NCBI GenBank assembly: GCA_018399395.1
Contig: JAGYOI010000002.1
Location: 1-26,050 of the forward strand
DNA length: 26,050 bases
DNA from: Prolixibacteraceae bacterium
GTDB lineage: Bacteria > Bacteroidota > Bacteroidia > Bacteroidales > Prolixibacteraceae
Reading direction: 5' to 3'
Positions 8,601 through 16,794 of the stretch are shown here, piece after piece. Under the pieces are notes generated by a model. The model was not told where the DNA came from, searched no databases, and saw nothing but the letters and a program-made list of their open reading frames with translations. Positions within the stretch are counted from its first letter, which is position 1. Every line of letters starts with the position of its first letter. The translations under genes were made by a program, and so were the position numbers.

Positions 8601-10058
8601 GAACGTGTAATACGGGGCACAAAAGAACGCTTGAGGCCTGTATTGTTAACAGCCTCATCTACCATGATGGGATTTCTGCCCATGGCCATTTCAACTTCGG
8701 CAGGGGCTGAAGTACAACGCCCACTGGCAACGGTTGTAATTGGCGGGTTGATAACTTCAACCATGTTAACCATGATAGCATTGCCCCTTTTATATTCAAT
8801 ATTCGACAATAAAAGCGGGCGGGATATCATCAATATGCTTCGCCCGGCAAAAAAGAAAATTCCTGTTATCCTGTTGGCTTTTTTAATGCTTCCGGCATTT
8901 TCACTCAAATCACAAGCCCAGCCCCATGAAATAAGCTTAAACAAAGCCGTTTCAATAGCCTTGGAAAATAATACGGGGTTGAAGTCGGTTGAGCATTATT
9001 ACAAAAAGCAACAAGCACTTATACCCTCTGCTTTTGATATCGACAAAACACAAGTTTATTATGAGTACGACGAAAATAATATTGCCGCTAACGGTTATCC
9101 ACTCGGGGTTATGGGCATCGAACAATCGTTTCAGTTTCCAACGGTTTATTTTTCACAACGAAAAGCAGCCGGCTATAATGCAAAAACTGCTGAAAAAGAA
9201 TACGAACGTGCTAAATTAAAATTGCAAAAAAACGTAGCACAGTCATTCTATAAAATCAGGCATTTACAACAAAAGCAAAAAAGCCTGCAAACCATTGACT
9301 CTGTTTACGCAAATTACACCGAAGCTGCTGAAAAACAATTTCAATCGGGCGAAATAAGCAAACTCGATTTGCTTAATGCCAAATCACAACACAACAGGTT
9401 GAAATTGAAAGTGAAACAAACTAAAAACGATATCAATATTGCGCATGAGGAACTGAATGCACTTTTACAATCCGACACCACATACACGGCAAGCCACCGG
9501 CCTCTTGAACGCATCAACATAAAACTGCCCCGGGTGGAAAACACCCCGGGATACCAGGCACTGGAACAGAACATCCAACAAAACAATGCAGTTGTTAAAA
9601 CAGAAAAAAACAAGCTTCTTCCTGATATAACACTGGGATATTTCAATGGGACAAATCAATACGACAATGCTGATAATTATTACGGTGTACATGTTGGTTT
9701 GGCCATACCGTTATTTTTTGGAAACCAGAAGGCACAAATTGATGCCGCAAAACAAGAGCATTTATCGGCGGTATTCAAACAACACGACTATAAAATGCGG
9801 TACAACCTGAAGTTGAACTCGCTCCAAAAAGAGCTAAAAAAACATCACGAAACCCTTCAATATTACGAAGGCACCGGCTTAGAATTATCAGAACAGATAA
9901 CAGAAACAGCCCAAAAAAGTTATGATGCAGGTGAAATAGACTTTTTCAGGTTTGTCCATTCTATTGAAAATGCCATCAATATTAAAATTGAATATATTGA
10001 CAACCTGCAAAAATACAACCGTACAATACTCGAAATTAACTTTTTAACTTTAAACTAA
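5694..10058 (+). CDS. CusA/CzcA-type RND metal efflux pump fused to a TolC/CusC-like outer-membrane factor
   Basis: A 1454-residue fusion. Residues 1 to about 1050 are a heavy-metal RND transporter, with the N-terminal block MLNRIIQFSIKNKL, GAVPDITNNQVQVI (38-51), and the proton-relay motif D400-FGIII-D406-GAVIIV-E413, spaced exactly as D402/D408/E415 in CzcA. Residues 1055-1075 are a hydrophobic stretch ending SQA before Q1076, which looks like a signal peptide. Residues 1076-1454 are an outer-membrane-factor domain with long coiled-coil helices and the repeated motif QSGEISKLDLL / DAGEIDFFRF. The protein would export monovalent or divalent metal cations from periplasm or cytosol; which metal is not readable. 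ATG 5694 is chosen because family homology starts there; upstream in-frame codons lie in a repeat. The adaptor gene follows after 6 bp. Confidence 0.9.
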   Translation: MLNRIIQFSIKNKLIAFLLTITIAVFGIYALIKIPLGAVPDITNNQVQVITTSKNLSTQDVEQFITYPVELEMSNLPGVKEIRSISKFGLSVVTIVFEENMGTYLPRQLIAEKIKSAAENIPDGFGTPEMGPISTGLGEIYQYVLDTKPGYKDQYSTMELRTIQDWVVKRQLSGIPGIVEVNTWGGFLKQYEVAVDPEKLKGFDITLIDVYDAMSKNNSVAGGAYIEKQNQTYFIRGDGLVNKLDDIKSIVIKNENGVPLLVKDVADVQFGSANRFGAITANGEGEKVMGQIMMLKDANSNEVIEAVKQRIEEVQKNLPEGVFINPIVDRSELISRTSFTVFENLLIGFIIIFLVVLLILGNLRSALVISSIIPLSMLFTISMMYLFGIDVNLMSLGALDFGIIIDGAVIIVEFIAVNLTVKNAELNKHTGAGRQKIMDKITFNGASKMMNSAIFGQLIILIVFIPILSLGDVEGKMFRPMALSFSFALLGAMFFGLTWLPAISSLVLKPVPEEKTFKITRWMMKWIYRSFDPVIRWSYQYKKWVLTMGVASLVLTGVVFSRMGGEFVPTLDEGDFVIQPILKTGTSLSKTIELTTQMEQILIEKFPEVEKIVSRIGAAEVPTDPMSMEEIDMIIKLNPNKNEWTSASSKEDLANQFKEALLVIPNVEYEFTQPIEMRFNELITGVRADLAIKIFGEDLDVLNQKAIEAKSLIENVPGAADVVMEKTAGLPQMSVKYNRSKIAYYGLNIEELNNYVSMAFGGQSAGSVFEGERRFDMVARLQPSFRNDIEHIRNLYVALPNGNQIPLSELAEINYTTGPAMISRDNTSRRIVVSVNVRNSDLQTVVDKIRPILDQNLNLPSGYYVEYGGQFENLDNASQRLKLAVPVALLLIFIFLHFAFNSFREAALVFTAVPLSVVGGVMLLWIRGMPFSISAGVGFIALFGIAVLNGIVLIEHLKELKKEGVTDMRERVIRGTKERLRPVLLTASSTMMGFLPMAISTSAGAEVQRPLATVVIGGLITSTMLTMIALPLLYSIFDNKSGRDIINMLRPAKKKIPVILLAFLMLPAFSLKSQAQPHEISLNKAVSIALENNTGLKSVEHYYKKQQALIPSAFDIDKTQVYYEYDENNIAANGYPLGVMGIEQSFQFPTVYFSQRKAAGYNAKTAEKEYERAKLKLQKNVAQSFYKIRHLQQKQKSLQTIDSVYANYTEAAEKQFQSGEISKLDLLNAKSQHNRLKLKVKQTKNDINIAHEELNALLQSDTTYTASHRPLERINIKLPRVENTPGYQALEQNIQQNNAVVKTEKNKLLPDITLGYFNGTNQYDNADNYYGVHVGLAIPLFFGNQKAQIDAAKQEHLSAVFKQHDYKMRYNLKLNSLQKELKKHHETLQYYEGTGLELSEQITETAQKSYDAGEIDFFRFVHSIENAINIKIEYIDNLQKYNRTILEINFLTLN

Positions 10059-10064
10059 TTTGTC

Positions 10065-11189
10065 ATGAAAATATCATACTTATCAACCATTTTTCTTCTT
10101 GTAAGCATTTCATTTGCTTCTTGCGACCAAACAACAAACAATGATGAAGCTACAAAAACTGATGATACAACAATTCAGTTTACACGCCAGCAATTTGAAG
10201 CTACGGACATGAAGATTGATAACCCAAAGGTCCGGACGATAAATAACACAATACGGACAAACGGGTACATAAAACCATCGCCGGATGGGGTTGCTAAAAT
10301 TAACGCGGTGATACCCGGCATAATAAACGGATTAAAACACCCTGAAGGCACATACATAAAACAAGGAGAAATTCTTTTTCGCGTTAGTGGCCGTGAAGTT
10401 GTTAACGTGCAAAATAATTACGTAAAAGCCTGTTCTGACTTTGATTATGCCCAAACAGAACTTGAAAGGATTTCAAAACTGGTTAACGACCAAATAACTG
10501 CCCGAAAAGAGCTCACCAATGCCAAAAATAATTTCAAAATAGCCAAAGCCGAAAAAAAATCACTCGAAGCTATATTAAATCTCATGCACCTGGATCCGAC
10601 CCGGGTTGAACAGGGAAATATCAGTGCATACTTCAAAGTTCCGGCACCCATTGGTGGTTACTTATCCAAAGTAAACATTGACAACGGGCAATATGTAGAA
10701 CCACAAAACAATGCAGCAATAATTGTTGATAATAAAAAACTACAATTGGTGCTTAATGTATTTGAAAAAGATATCAGAAATTTAAGCCCGGGACAAACCG
10801 TATTGTTTTACGACCCTGACAGAAAATCGGACAAGCAGAAAGCAACCGTCTCACTAATTGGCCGTTCAATTAACCAGGATACCAAAACAATACCCTGCGT
10901 CGCAAAAATTGAAGACATTGAAGAAAAAATACTCATGAATGGCATGTATGCTGAATGTGAAGTAATAACTGACTCACGTGAAGCAAATGCCTTGCCACAG
11001 GAAGCCATAATTACAGAAAATACCAACACCTATGTTTTGGTTAAAACCAATGAAGAAGACAATAAACTCACATTCAACAAAGTAAAAGTTGATATTGGCT
11101 CAACATCAGCGGGATATACCGAAGTTAAAACAAAAGGGTTGAAAAATGTATTGATTAATGGTGCTTACTATTACCAGGCCCGGGAATAG
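10065..11189 (+). CDS. Efflux RND periplasmic adaptor (CusB/CzcB-like membrane fusion protein)
   Basis: A 374-residue periplasmic lipoprotein that joins the RND pump to the outer-membrane channel. The signal ends FASC, with C20 the likely acylated residue, followed by a polar Asp/Thr-rich linker. The lipoyl-like half-motifs surround a hairpin: GIINGLKHPEGTYIKQGEILFRV before, then a helical pair with ARKELTNAKNNFKIAKAEKKSLEA, then APIGGYLSKVNIDNGQYVEP. Beta-barrel strands (LQLVLNVFEKDI, GQTVLFYDP) and a membrane-proximal domain with EAIITENTNTYVLVK complete the CusB/CzcB order. No His- or Met-rich metal-binding extension is seen. It is the second gene of the efflux unit, and its stop codon is 2 bp from that of the converging rnfA. 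Confidence 0.88.
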   Translation: MKISYLSTIFLLVSISFASCDQTTNNDEATKTDDTTIQFTRQQFEATDMKIDNPKVRTINNTIRTNGYIKPSPDGVAKINAVIPGIINGLKHPEGTYIKQGEILFRVSGREVVNVQNNYVKACSDFDYAQTELERISKLVNDQITARKELTNAKNNFKIAKAEKKSLEAILNLMHLDPTRVEQGNISAYFKVPAPIGGYLSKVNIDNGQYVEPQNNAAIIVDNKKLQLVLNVFEKDIRNLSPGQTVLFYDPDRKSDKQKATVSLIGRSINQDTKTIPCVAKIEDIEEKILMNGMYAECEVITDSREANALPQEAIITENTNTYVLVKTNEEDNKLTFNKVKVDIGSTSAGYTEVKTKGLKNVLINGAYYYQARE

Positions 11190-11191
11190 AC

Positions 11192-11764
11192 TTAAACAAT
11201 ACCCGAGAACCCCATAAAAGCCATGGCCAATATACCGGCAGAGATCAATGCAATGGGCACGCCTTTCAAGCCTTTGGGCACATTTTGCATATCGGTATGT
11301 TCACGCAAGCCGGCAAAAATAATCAATGCGAGCCCAAAGCCCACCGCATTGGCAACAGCATACACAACACCCTCCATCAGGTTAAATTCTTTTTGGATAA
11401 CCAAAATAGCAACACCAAGTATGGCGCAGTTGGTGGTTATAAGCGGTAAAAACACACCAAGTGCCTGATATAACGACGGGCTTACCTTTTTTAGGACAAT
11501 TTCAACCAGCTGGACCAATGATGCAATGACCAGTATGAAAGATATTGTTTGTAAGTATCCTATCCCGAACGGTATGAGGATGTAATGTTGTATAAGAAAA
11601 GTTACGATAGTAGCCAAAACCATTACAAAAGCAACAGCCCCGGTCATACCCACGGCAGTTTCTATTTTTTTGGAAACTCCAAGGAACGGGCAAACCCCTA
11701 AAAACTGGTTCAATACAATGTTGTTAACCAGTATAGCCGATATGATGATAATAATGTATTCCAT
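11192..11764 (-). CDS. rnfA: RnfA, ion-translocating membrane subunit of the Rnf complex
   Basis: A 190-residue, six-helix inner-membrane protein of the RnfA/NqrE family, of usual length. Two cysteine sites are conserved: C25 in GVCPFLGVS and C113 in TTNCAILGVAI. In the related Nqr and Rnf complexes the equivalent cysteines of the RnfA/RnfE pair hold a [2Fe-2S] cluster inside the membrane. It is the last gene of the operon, 21 bp after rnfE. No terminator fits between it and the converging efflux adaptor gene. Confidence 0.95.
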   Translation of the reverse strand: MEYIIIIISAILVNNIVLNQFLGVCPFLGVSKKIETAVGMTGAVAFVMVLATIVTFLIQHYILIPFGIGYLQTISFILVIASLVQLVEIVLKKVSPSLYQALGVFLPLITTNCAILGVAILVIQKEFNLMEGVVYAVANAVGFGLALIIFAGLREHTDMQNVPKGLKGVPIALISAGILAMAFMGFSGIV

Positions 11765-11785
11765 TTTTACTTAATTTTTGGGTTT

Positions 11786-12376
11786 CTAAGCGTTTTTCTT
11801 GTTCAATCGGTTAATTACGGCAATAATGTAGCCCAACGCGATAAATGCACCGGGAGCCAGGATAAAAACAAGCATACCGTAGTCTTCGGGATAAATGGCA
11901 ATATCGAATAATTTACCACTGCCCAGCAGTTCACGCACACTTCCCAGAATGGTAAGCGCAAAGGCAAAACCAAATCCAATACCCAAGCCGTCAATAACCG
12001 ACGAGGTAATTGTATTTTTCGATGCAAAAGCTTCAGCACGGCCAAGCACAATGCAGTTTACCACAATAAGCGGGATGAACAGGCCAAGACTTTCGTATAA
12101 CGAAGGCAGGTAAGCCTGCATTACCATTTCCACAATGGTCACAAAGGTGGCTATAACCACGATAAAAGCCGGGATACGCACCTTATCGGGTATCAGGTTT
12201 TTAATGAGCGACACCACCAGGTTCGACATCACCAGCACAAATGTTGTGGCCAGACCCATGCCCAATCCATTAATGGCAGTTCCGGTTGTCCCAAGGGTTG
12301 GGCACATACCCAACAGCAAAACAAAAACCGGATTTTCTTTAATAAAACCTTTTGTAAAATTTTTCCACTGGTTCAT
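11786..12376 (-). CDS. rnfE: RnfE, ion-translocating membrane subunit of the Rnf complex
   Basis: A 196-residue, six-helix protein of the RnfE/NqrD family, the inverted-topology partner of RnfA. The matching cysteines are C25 in [12 protein letters not shown] and C108 in [15 protein letters not shown]. With RnfA it forms the core that carries electrons across the membrane through a shared [2Fe-2S] cluster (family knowledge). It lies 12 bp after rnfG and 21 bp before rnfA. Length and motifs are complete. Confidence 0.95.
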   Translation of the reverse strand: MNQWKNFTKGFIKENPVFVLLLGMCPTLGTTGTAINGLGMGLATTFVLVMSNLVVSLIKNLIPDKVRIPAFIVVIATFVTIVEMVMQAYLPSLYESLGLFIPLIVVNCIVLGRAEAFASKNTITSSVIDGLGIGFGFAFALTILGSVRELLGSGKLFDIAIYPEDYGMLVFILAPGAFIALGYIIAVINRLNKKNA

Positions 12377-12388
12377 TTCTCAAATATT

Positions 12389-13051
12389 TTATTGTTCCGA
12401 TGAAGCTAAATCATCATCACTCGTATTCTGATCAATTTGTTGCGTGGCACCTGAATTTGAATCAGTATCCCACACATTATTCAAACAACGGTGCGCCCGG
12501 TTAAGGGCATCTAAAAATGCACGCGATGTAATGGTAGCAGCGGTAATGGCATCAACCTCGCCCCCATCTTTGCCCACACTCAGTCCCCCATCGGGGAAAG
12601 AACGGCCTACAACATTCTGACCGGGTTTTTCGGTATTCCCGAACCAGTCATCCATCTTCGATCCCAGACCGGGGGTTTCGGCATGTTTAAGCACCTGAAA
12701 ACCTGTAATTTCGCCTTCATCATCAATACCAACCATAACTTCGATATAACCACTAAACCCGCTGTATGTGTATGATTTAACAGCACTGGCAATCTCCTCT
12801 CCATCGGTACCGTATGCCGGGTATATTTCAATACTATCAGCCGCATCTTTAGGCAAAACTTTTATTACCTCGCCCAAATGATCATATTCGGGCAACACTG
12901 CGGCCAGTGCCATTTCCTGCTTTTTCATCTCAGTTTCGGCTATAGGCCCTTCAGTGGCGTCGTTAACCAAACCAAGCGATGCCGAAGCTATTAACGTGAC
13001 CCCAAAAAGTGAGATCACCATATTTTTAAAAGATGATTCTAACTTTGCCAT
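12389..13051 (-). CDS. rnfG: RnfG, flavoprotein subunit of the Rnf complex
   Basis: A 220-residue protein with one N-terminal transmembrane helix (about 11-29) and a periplasmic FMN-binding domain. The covalent FMN site is the Thr of DAITAATITS, T173, in the position of the usual S/T-G-A-T motif. Other family landmarks are HAETPGLGSKM (123-133) and the W in DDWFG. Its ATG overlaps the rnfD stop in TAATG, so the two are translationally coupled. After the FMN motif and a last helix, the protein ends with a polar, acidic tail of about 35 residues (from DTDSNSGATQQ onward) that I do not connect with a function. Confidence 0.93.
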   Translation of the reverse strand: MAKLESSFKNMVISLFGVTLIASASLGLVNDATEGPIAETEMKKQEMALAAVLPEYDHLGEVIKVLPKDAADSIEIYPAYGTDGEEIASAVKSYTYSGFSGYIEVMVGIDDEGEITGFQVLKHAETPGLGSKMDDWFGNTEKPGQNVVGRSFPDGGLSVGKDGGEVDAITAATITSRAFLDALNRAHRCLNNVWDTDSNSGATQQIDQNTSDDDLASSEQ

Positions 13052-14034
13052 TACTTTTTCTCTCCAAATCGTTTAGGTTTCACGTAATTATTAATAAGCG
13101 GCGTAAAGGCATTCATAATAAGAATTGCAAAAGAAATGCCCTCGGGATATGCCCCCCACAACCGGATACTTACAGTAATTAAACCAATCCCGACACCATA
13201 AATAAGTTGTCCCTTTTTGGCCATGGGCGATGAAACCATATCGGTAGCCATGTATATAGCACCAAGCATCATACCCCCTGACAACAGGTGAAACAGCGGA
13301 TCGGCATATTGCATCGGGTCAACCATCCATAATATTCCGGTAAAAACAAAAACCGTTGCAAAAATACTCACGGGAATATGCCAGGTTATCACTTTACGGA
13401 TAAGCATATAAACCATACCTAACAACAATAAAGCTGCTGATATTTCACCCAGCGAACCACTGAAGTTACCTAAGAGCAATTCATCGTACCCTGGTATTTT
13501 TTGCATAATTTCAGGTACCGTTGACCCACTTTTAATCCCTTCTTTCACCAAAGCCAAAGGGGTAGCTTCCGATGTTGCATCAACAGCCTGCCGGGTTACA
13601 TTAGGCCAGGTTGTCATTTGTACCGGAAATGAAATCAGTAAAAACACACGCCCAACCAACGCGGGGTTAAAAGGATTTTGCCCTAAGCCCCCAAACGACA
13701 TTTTACCAACACCAATGGCCACAAAGGCGCCAATTATCATAATCCATAAAGGCAAGCCGGCAGGTACGTTCATGGCCAGCAAAATTCCGGTTAATATTGC
13801 CGAACCATCGTTGATTGTCGGTTCAACTTTCATTAAATACTTTTGGATGAGCCACTCGATAAGCACACAGCTCACAACAGATGTTAAGGTTATTACAACC
13901 GCCGGGAGTCCGAATACAATAAATGACCAGGCCAGTGCCGGTAATAGGGCAAAAATCACGGTGTACATGATTTTTCTTACTGAATCGCCTTGTTTAATGT
14001 GTGGTGACGGCGTTATGGTGAATATTTTATCCAT
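13051..14034 (-). CDS. rnfD: RnfD, flavoprotein membrane subunit of the Rnf complex
   Basis: A 327-residue polytopic protein of the RnfD/NqrB family. Landmarks are the start ITPSPHIKQGDSVRKIMYTV, the helix GSAILTGILLAMNVP (77-91), GGLGQNPFNPALVGR (115-129) and the late MATDMVSSPM. The covalently attached FMN is expected on T158 in TSEATPLAL. The residue before Ala is Glu (E156), where the familiar motif has Gly. Together with RnfG it forms the flavin relay. It follows rnfC after 40 bp, the widest spacing but one inside the operon, and overlaps rnfG by one base. Confidence 0.94.
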   Translation of the reverse strand: MDKIFTITPSPHIKQGDSVRKIMYTVIFALLPALAWSFIVFGLPAVVITLTSVVSCVLIEWLIQKYLMKVEPTINDGSAILTGILLAMNVPAGLPLWIMIIGAFVAIGVGKMSFGGLGQNPFNPALVGRVFLLISFPVQMTTWPNVTRQAVDATSEATPLALVKEGIKSGSTVPEIMQKIPGYDELLLGNFSGSLGEISAALLLLGMVYMLIRKVITWHIPVSIFATVFVFTGILWMVDPMQYADPLFHLLSGGMMLGAIYMATDMVSSPMAKKGQLIYGVGIGLITVSIRLWGAYPEGISFAILIMNAFTPLINNYVKPKRFGEKK

Positions 14035-14074
14035 TTTAAATATCTTTTACCACTTATGGTTAATTATTTGGTTT

Positions 14075-15403
14075 TTATTTTCGGCTACGGATGATACCCC
14101 CAACGGTTTGTTTTCCATATCGTATATAATCGAGCAACGGGCGGTTGGCCGGACAAGTAAAGCTGCACGAGCCACATTCGATACAATCCATTACATTCTC
14201 ATGTTCGGCTTTGTCCCATATTTTCTTTTCGGCAAGTGTCATAAGCAAAAAAGGTTCAAGCCCCATGGGACAAACGCTAACACACCGCCCGCAACGGATA
14301 CAATTCAGAACCTGCTTACGGTGGCCTTCTTCTTCGTTGATGATTAGTACCCCTGAAGTACCTTTAGCCACAGGAATATCAATACTGGCAACAGCTTTCC
14401 CCATCATTGGGCCACCACTTATTACTTTTGCGGTATCTTCAGGCAATCCGCCGGCAGCTTCAATCAATTCTTTAACCGGTGTGCCAATTCGTACTTTAAA
14501 ATTTGATGGTTTTGAAAGCGACTTACCTGTTACGGTTACAATACGTTCAACCAGGGGTTTATTCTTCATTACCGCCTCGTACACGGCCAGTGCCGTACCA
14601 ACATTGTTCACTACTGCCCCAACCGCGATAGGAAGTGCCCCTGATGGAACTTCGCGTCCTGTTACGGCTTTAATAAGTTGCTTTTCGCCCCCTTGTGGGT
14701 ACTTTACTTTTAAAGGGCATACTTCAATACCTGAATAGTTTTCACTCAAAACGGTGAGATGTTCAATGGCATCGGGTTTATTGTTTTCGATACCAATAAC
14801 AGCCCGGTCAACACCGAGGGCTTTTTTCAGCAAGTTAATGCCCACCAATAGTTCTTCGCCATGTTCAAGCATTAAACGATGATCGGCGGTAAGATAGGGC
14901 TCACACTCTACCCCGTTAATAAGCAAAACTTCAGCTTTCATGCCCGGTGGGGGCGAAAGCTTAACATGGGTCGGGAATGTAGCCCCGCCAAGGCCTACAA
15001 TACCACCTTCTAATATTTTTTTGTTAATTGCTTTGGCATCAAGCCCGGTATTTTTTATTAAATCAGTCGATGTGTCAATCCCTTCGGCCCATTCATCACC
15101 ATCAACATCAATTACCACCGATTCTTTTTTATAGCCTGAGCTATCAAACACGGAGTCAATTTTCTTTACTTTTCCGGAAACCGAAGAATGGATATTGGTT
15201 GACACAAAACCGGCACTTTGTGCAATTAGCTGTCCGGCTTTGACCATATCGCCACGCTTGACAATTACTTTTGCAGGTGCCCCGATATGTTGTGCTATAG
15301 GAATTGTTACAGTTTTGGGAAGTGGTAACTTCTCAACCGCCTTATCAGCCGTAATTTTGTTTTCGGCCGGGTGAACACCACCTATTTTAAATGTTTTGAG
15401 CAT
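14075..15403 (-). CDS. rnfC: RnfC, NADH-binding iron-sulfur subunit of the Rnf complex
   Basis: A 442-residue peripheral subunit that exchanges electrons with NAD(H). The N-terminal barrel-sandwich part starts TFKIGGVHPAENK. The FMN/NAD site reads GLGGATFPTHVK (137-148), followed by INGVECEPYLTADHRLM. Two [4Fe-4S] motifs are complete: C368, C371, C374, C378 and C407, C410, C413, C417. The length is typical of the short RnfC form without the long Ala/Lys-rich C-terminal tail of enterobacterial RsxC. It sits 42 bp after rnfB. Confidence 0.95.
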   Translation of the reverse strand: MLKTFKIGGVHPAENKITADKAVEKLPLPKTVTIPIAQHIGAPAKVIVKRGDMVKAGQLIAQSAGFVSTNIHSSVSGKVKKIDSVFDSSGYKKESVVIDVDGDEWAEGIDTSTDLIKNTGLDAKAINKKILEGGIVGLGGATFPTHVKLSPPPGMKAEVLLINGVECEPYLTADHRLMLEHGEELLVGINLLKKALGVDRAVIGIENNKPDAIEHLTVLSENYSGIEVCPLKVKYPQGGEKQLIKAVTGREVPSGALPIAVGAVVNNVGTALAVYEAVMKNKPLVERIVTVTGKSLSKPSNFKVRIGTPVKELIEAAGGLPEDTAKVISGGPMMGKAVASIDIPVAKGTSGVLIINEEEGHRKQVLNCIRCGRCVSVCPMGLEPFLLMTLAEKKIWDKAEHENVMDCIECGSCSFTCPANRPLLDYIRYGKQTVGGIIRSRK

Positions 15404-15445
15404 TTTTTATCCTTTTAACGATGGAATACGACATTAAAATTTGTA

Positions 15446-16309
15446 TCAGGCCTGGGCCGTTTCGGTCTCTTTTTCCTTTTTCACCTTTCGCGGTGGAAAA
15501 TTTTCCTCAATAATGGCATTTGTCGGACAAACAGACACACATTTCCGGCAAAGGACACATTTATCAGAGTCGATAAATGCCAGGTTATTGCTAATGGTTA
15601 TTGCATCGTATTTACATTCTTTTTCGCATTTACCGCAACCGATACAAGCTACCTCGCATGATTTTTTGGCTACCCCGCCTTTGTCCTCGTTACGACAGGC
15701 AACATACACTTTACGGTATTTTGGCATTTGCTTACGTAATTCAAAAAGGTCTTTTGGACAAGCTTCAACACATGCACCACATCCCACACAGTTTTCATCG
15801 GTTACTACAGGCAACCCCGTTTCGGGATCCATGTGCAGGGCATCAAAATCGCAGGCATCGGCACAATCGCCAAACCCAAGGCAACCATATTGGCATCCGG
15901 TTTCCCCACCATAGTTCATGGCAGCAATGGCACAAGTTGAAGCACCTTCGTAGTGGTTTGTTTTCGGACGGTGCTCGCAGGTTCCGTTACAAAGCAACAC
16001 TGCAATACGTGGCTTCTGATTTTCAGCTTCGAGCCCCATAATCCCGGCAACCTTGTCCATCACCTCGCTACCCCCAACCGGACAATACTTGTTTTCGAGC
16101 GAATTATCCTTTACAATGGCTTCGGCAAAGGCCCGGCACCCGGCATATCCACACCCCCCGCAATTAGCGGCAGGCAGTGCCTCTTCAACTTCATCAATCC
16201 GGGGATCTTCGTACACATAAAATTTGCGGGCCGCAAAGTACAAAATAATCGCGGCAGCAATCCCGATGGAACTGATGGTAATAATCGTGTAAATTAGCGA
16301 TGCACTCAT
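15446..16309 (-). CDS. rnfB: RnfB, ferredoxin-accepting iron-sulfur subunit of the Rnf complex
   Basis: A 287-residue protein with one N-terminal helix (about 7-25), a Fe-S domain with C50, C53, C58 and C76, and a long ferredoxin-like part rich in cysteine. There, C174/C177/C180/C184, C222/C225/C228/C232 and C251/C254/C257/C261 form clear [4Fe-4S] motifs. C139, C143, C149 and C153 suggest a further one. It is the entry point for electrons from reduced ferredoxin. It is longer than enterobacterial RnfB (about 190 residues) because of the extra ferredoxin repeats, as in the anaerobe-type subunits. The C terminus is a charged tail. It lies 6 bp after rseC. Confidence 0.95.
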   Translation of the reverse strand: MSASLIYTIITISSIGIAAAIILYFAARKFYVYEDPRIDEVEEALPAANCGGCGYAGCRAFAEAIVKDNSLENKYCPVGGSEVMDKVAGIMGLEAENQKPRIAVLLCNGTCEHRPKTNHYEGASTCAIAAMNYGGETGCQYGCLGFGDCADACDFDALHMDPETGLPVVTDENCVGCGACVEACPKDLFELRKQMPKYRKVYVACRNEDKGGVAKKSCEVACIGCGKCEKECKYDAITISNNLAFIDSDKCVLCRKCVSVCPTNAIIEENFPPRKVKKEKETETAQA

Positions 16310-16315
16310 ATCTGA

Positions 16316-16738
16316 TTATTTGAGTGGTTCAACCACATAAGTAAATTTCTTTTTTATTTGTTTGCGATATAAATAGAGCAACAAGTAATAAGGTGCTAAA
16401 GAAGCTATCGAAATAATTCCAACCAGTCCTTCATTTTGTGTTTGCCCCGATAGAATAATCATTACAGTAAGTAATATGATAAAAGGCAATACATATCCCA
16501 GAAATAAGGCATTCATGCCTTGCGAAGATTTCAGCCGCACATTTACATGTTGCCCAACATTGTATCCTACCGGATTACAGTCGATGTCCAGTTCTTTGTC
16601 AGACTGTTCAGACATTGAACATGCCCCTTTTATCTCACAGCTGGCACACCCCGACTGCACAACAATGTTAACTGTTATGCCATCTTCACCTACAGACTTG
16701 ACAATGCCCGTATGTGTAACTTCATTTTTAGCGCTCAT
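16316..16738 (-). CDS. rseC: RseC-like protein (SoxR-reducing-system / Rnf accessory)
   Basis: A 140-residue membrane protein of the RseC family and first gene of the Rnf operon. A short N-terminal domain carries cysteines C31, C34, C40 and C54 (CASCEIKGAC at 31-40), enough for a metal or Fe-S site. Two transmembrane helices follow (about 78-98 and 102-122), then a basic tail. RseC proteins are known from the sigma-E and SoxR-reducing systems of enterobacteria and often sit next to rnf genes. A role in assembling or tuning Rnf is inference from position. A good -7 box lies just upstream. Confidence 0.82.
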   Translation of the reverse strand: MSAKNEVTHTGIVKSVGEDGITVNIVVQSGCASCEIKGACSMSEQSDKELDIDCNPVGYNVGQHVNVRLKSSQGMNALFLGYVLPFIILLTVMIILSGQTQNEGLVGIISIASLAPYYLLLYLYRKQIKKKFTYVVEPLK

Positions 16739-16757
16739 ATCTTAGTGTAATCGATTG

Positions 16758-16765
16758 CAAAACTA
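16758..16765 (-). promoter_or_regulatory. Candidate promoter -7 box of the rnf operon
   Basis: On the minus strand TAGTTTTG matches the Bacteroidota -7 consensus TAnnTTTG at every position. A start near 16751 would give a leader of about 12 nt before the rseC ATG at 16738. The -33 element is poor: CTG at 16786-16784 has the right spacing with one mismatch, and a TTTG lies too close. A 12-bp inverted repeat begins 30 bp upstream of the box. Confidence 0.5.
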
Positions 16766-16794
16766 TAGGTATTTTGCAAAGAACAGAATGATAT

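Noticed and set aside
14145..14738. Open plus-strand frame of 197 codons opposite rnfC
   Set aside because: It overlaps the conserved iron-sulfur part of rnfC, and the translation has no recognisable motif. The rnfC frame explains the DNA.
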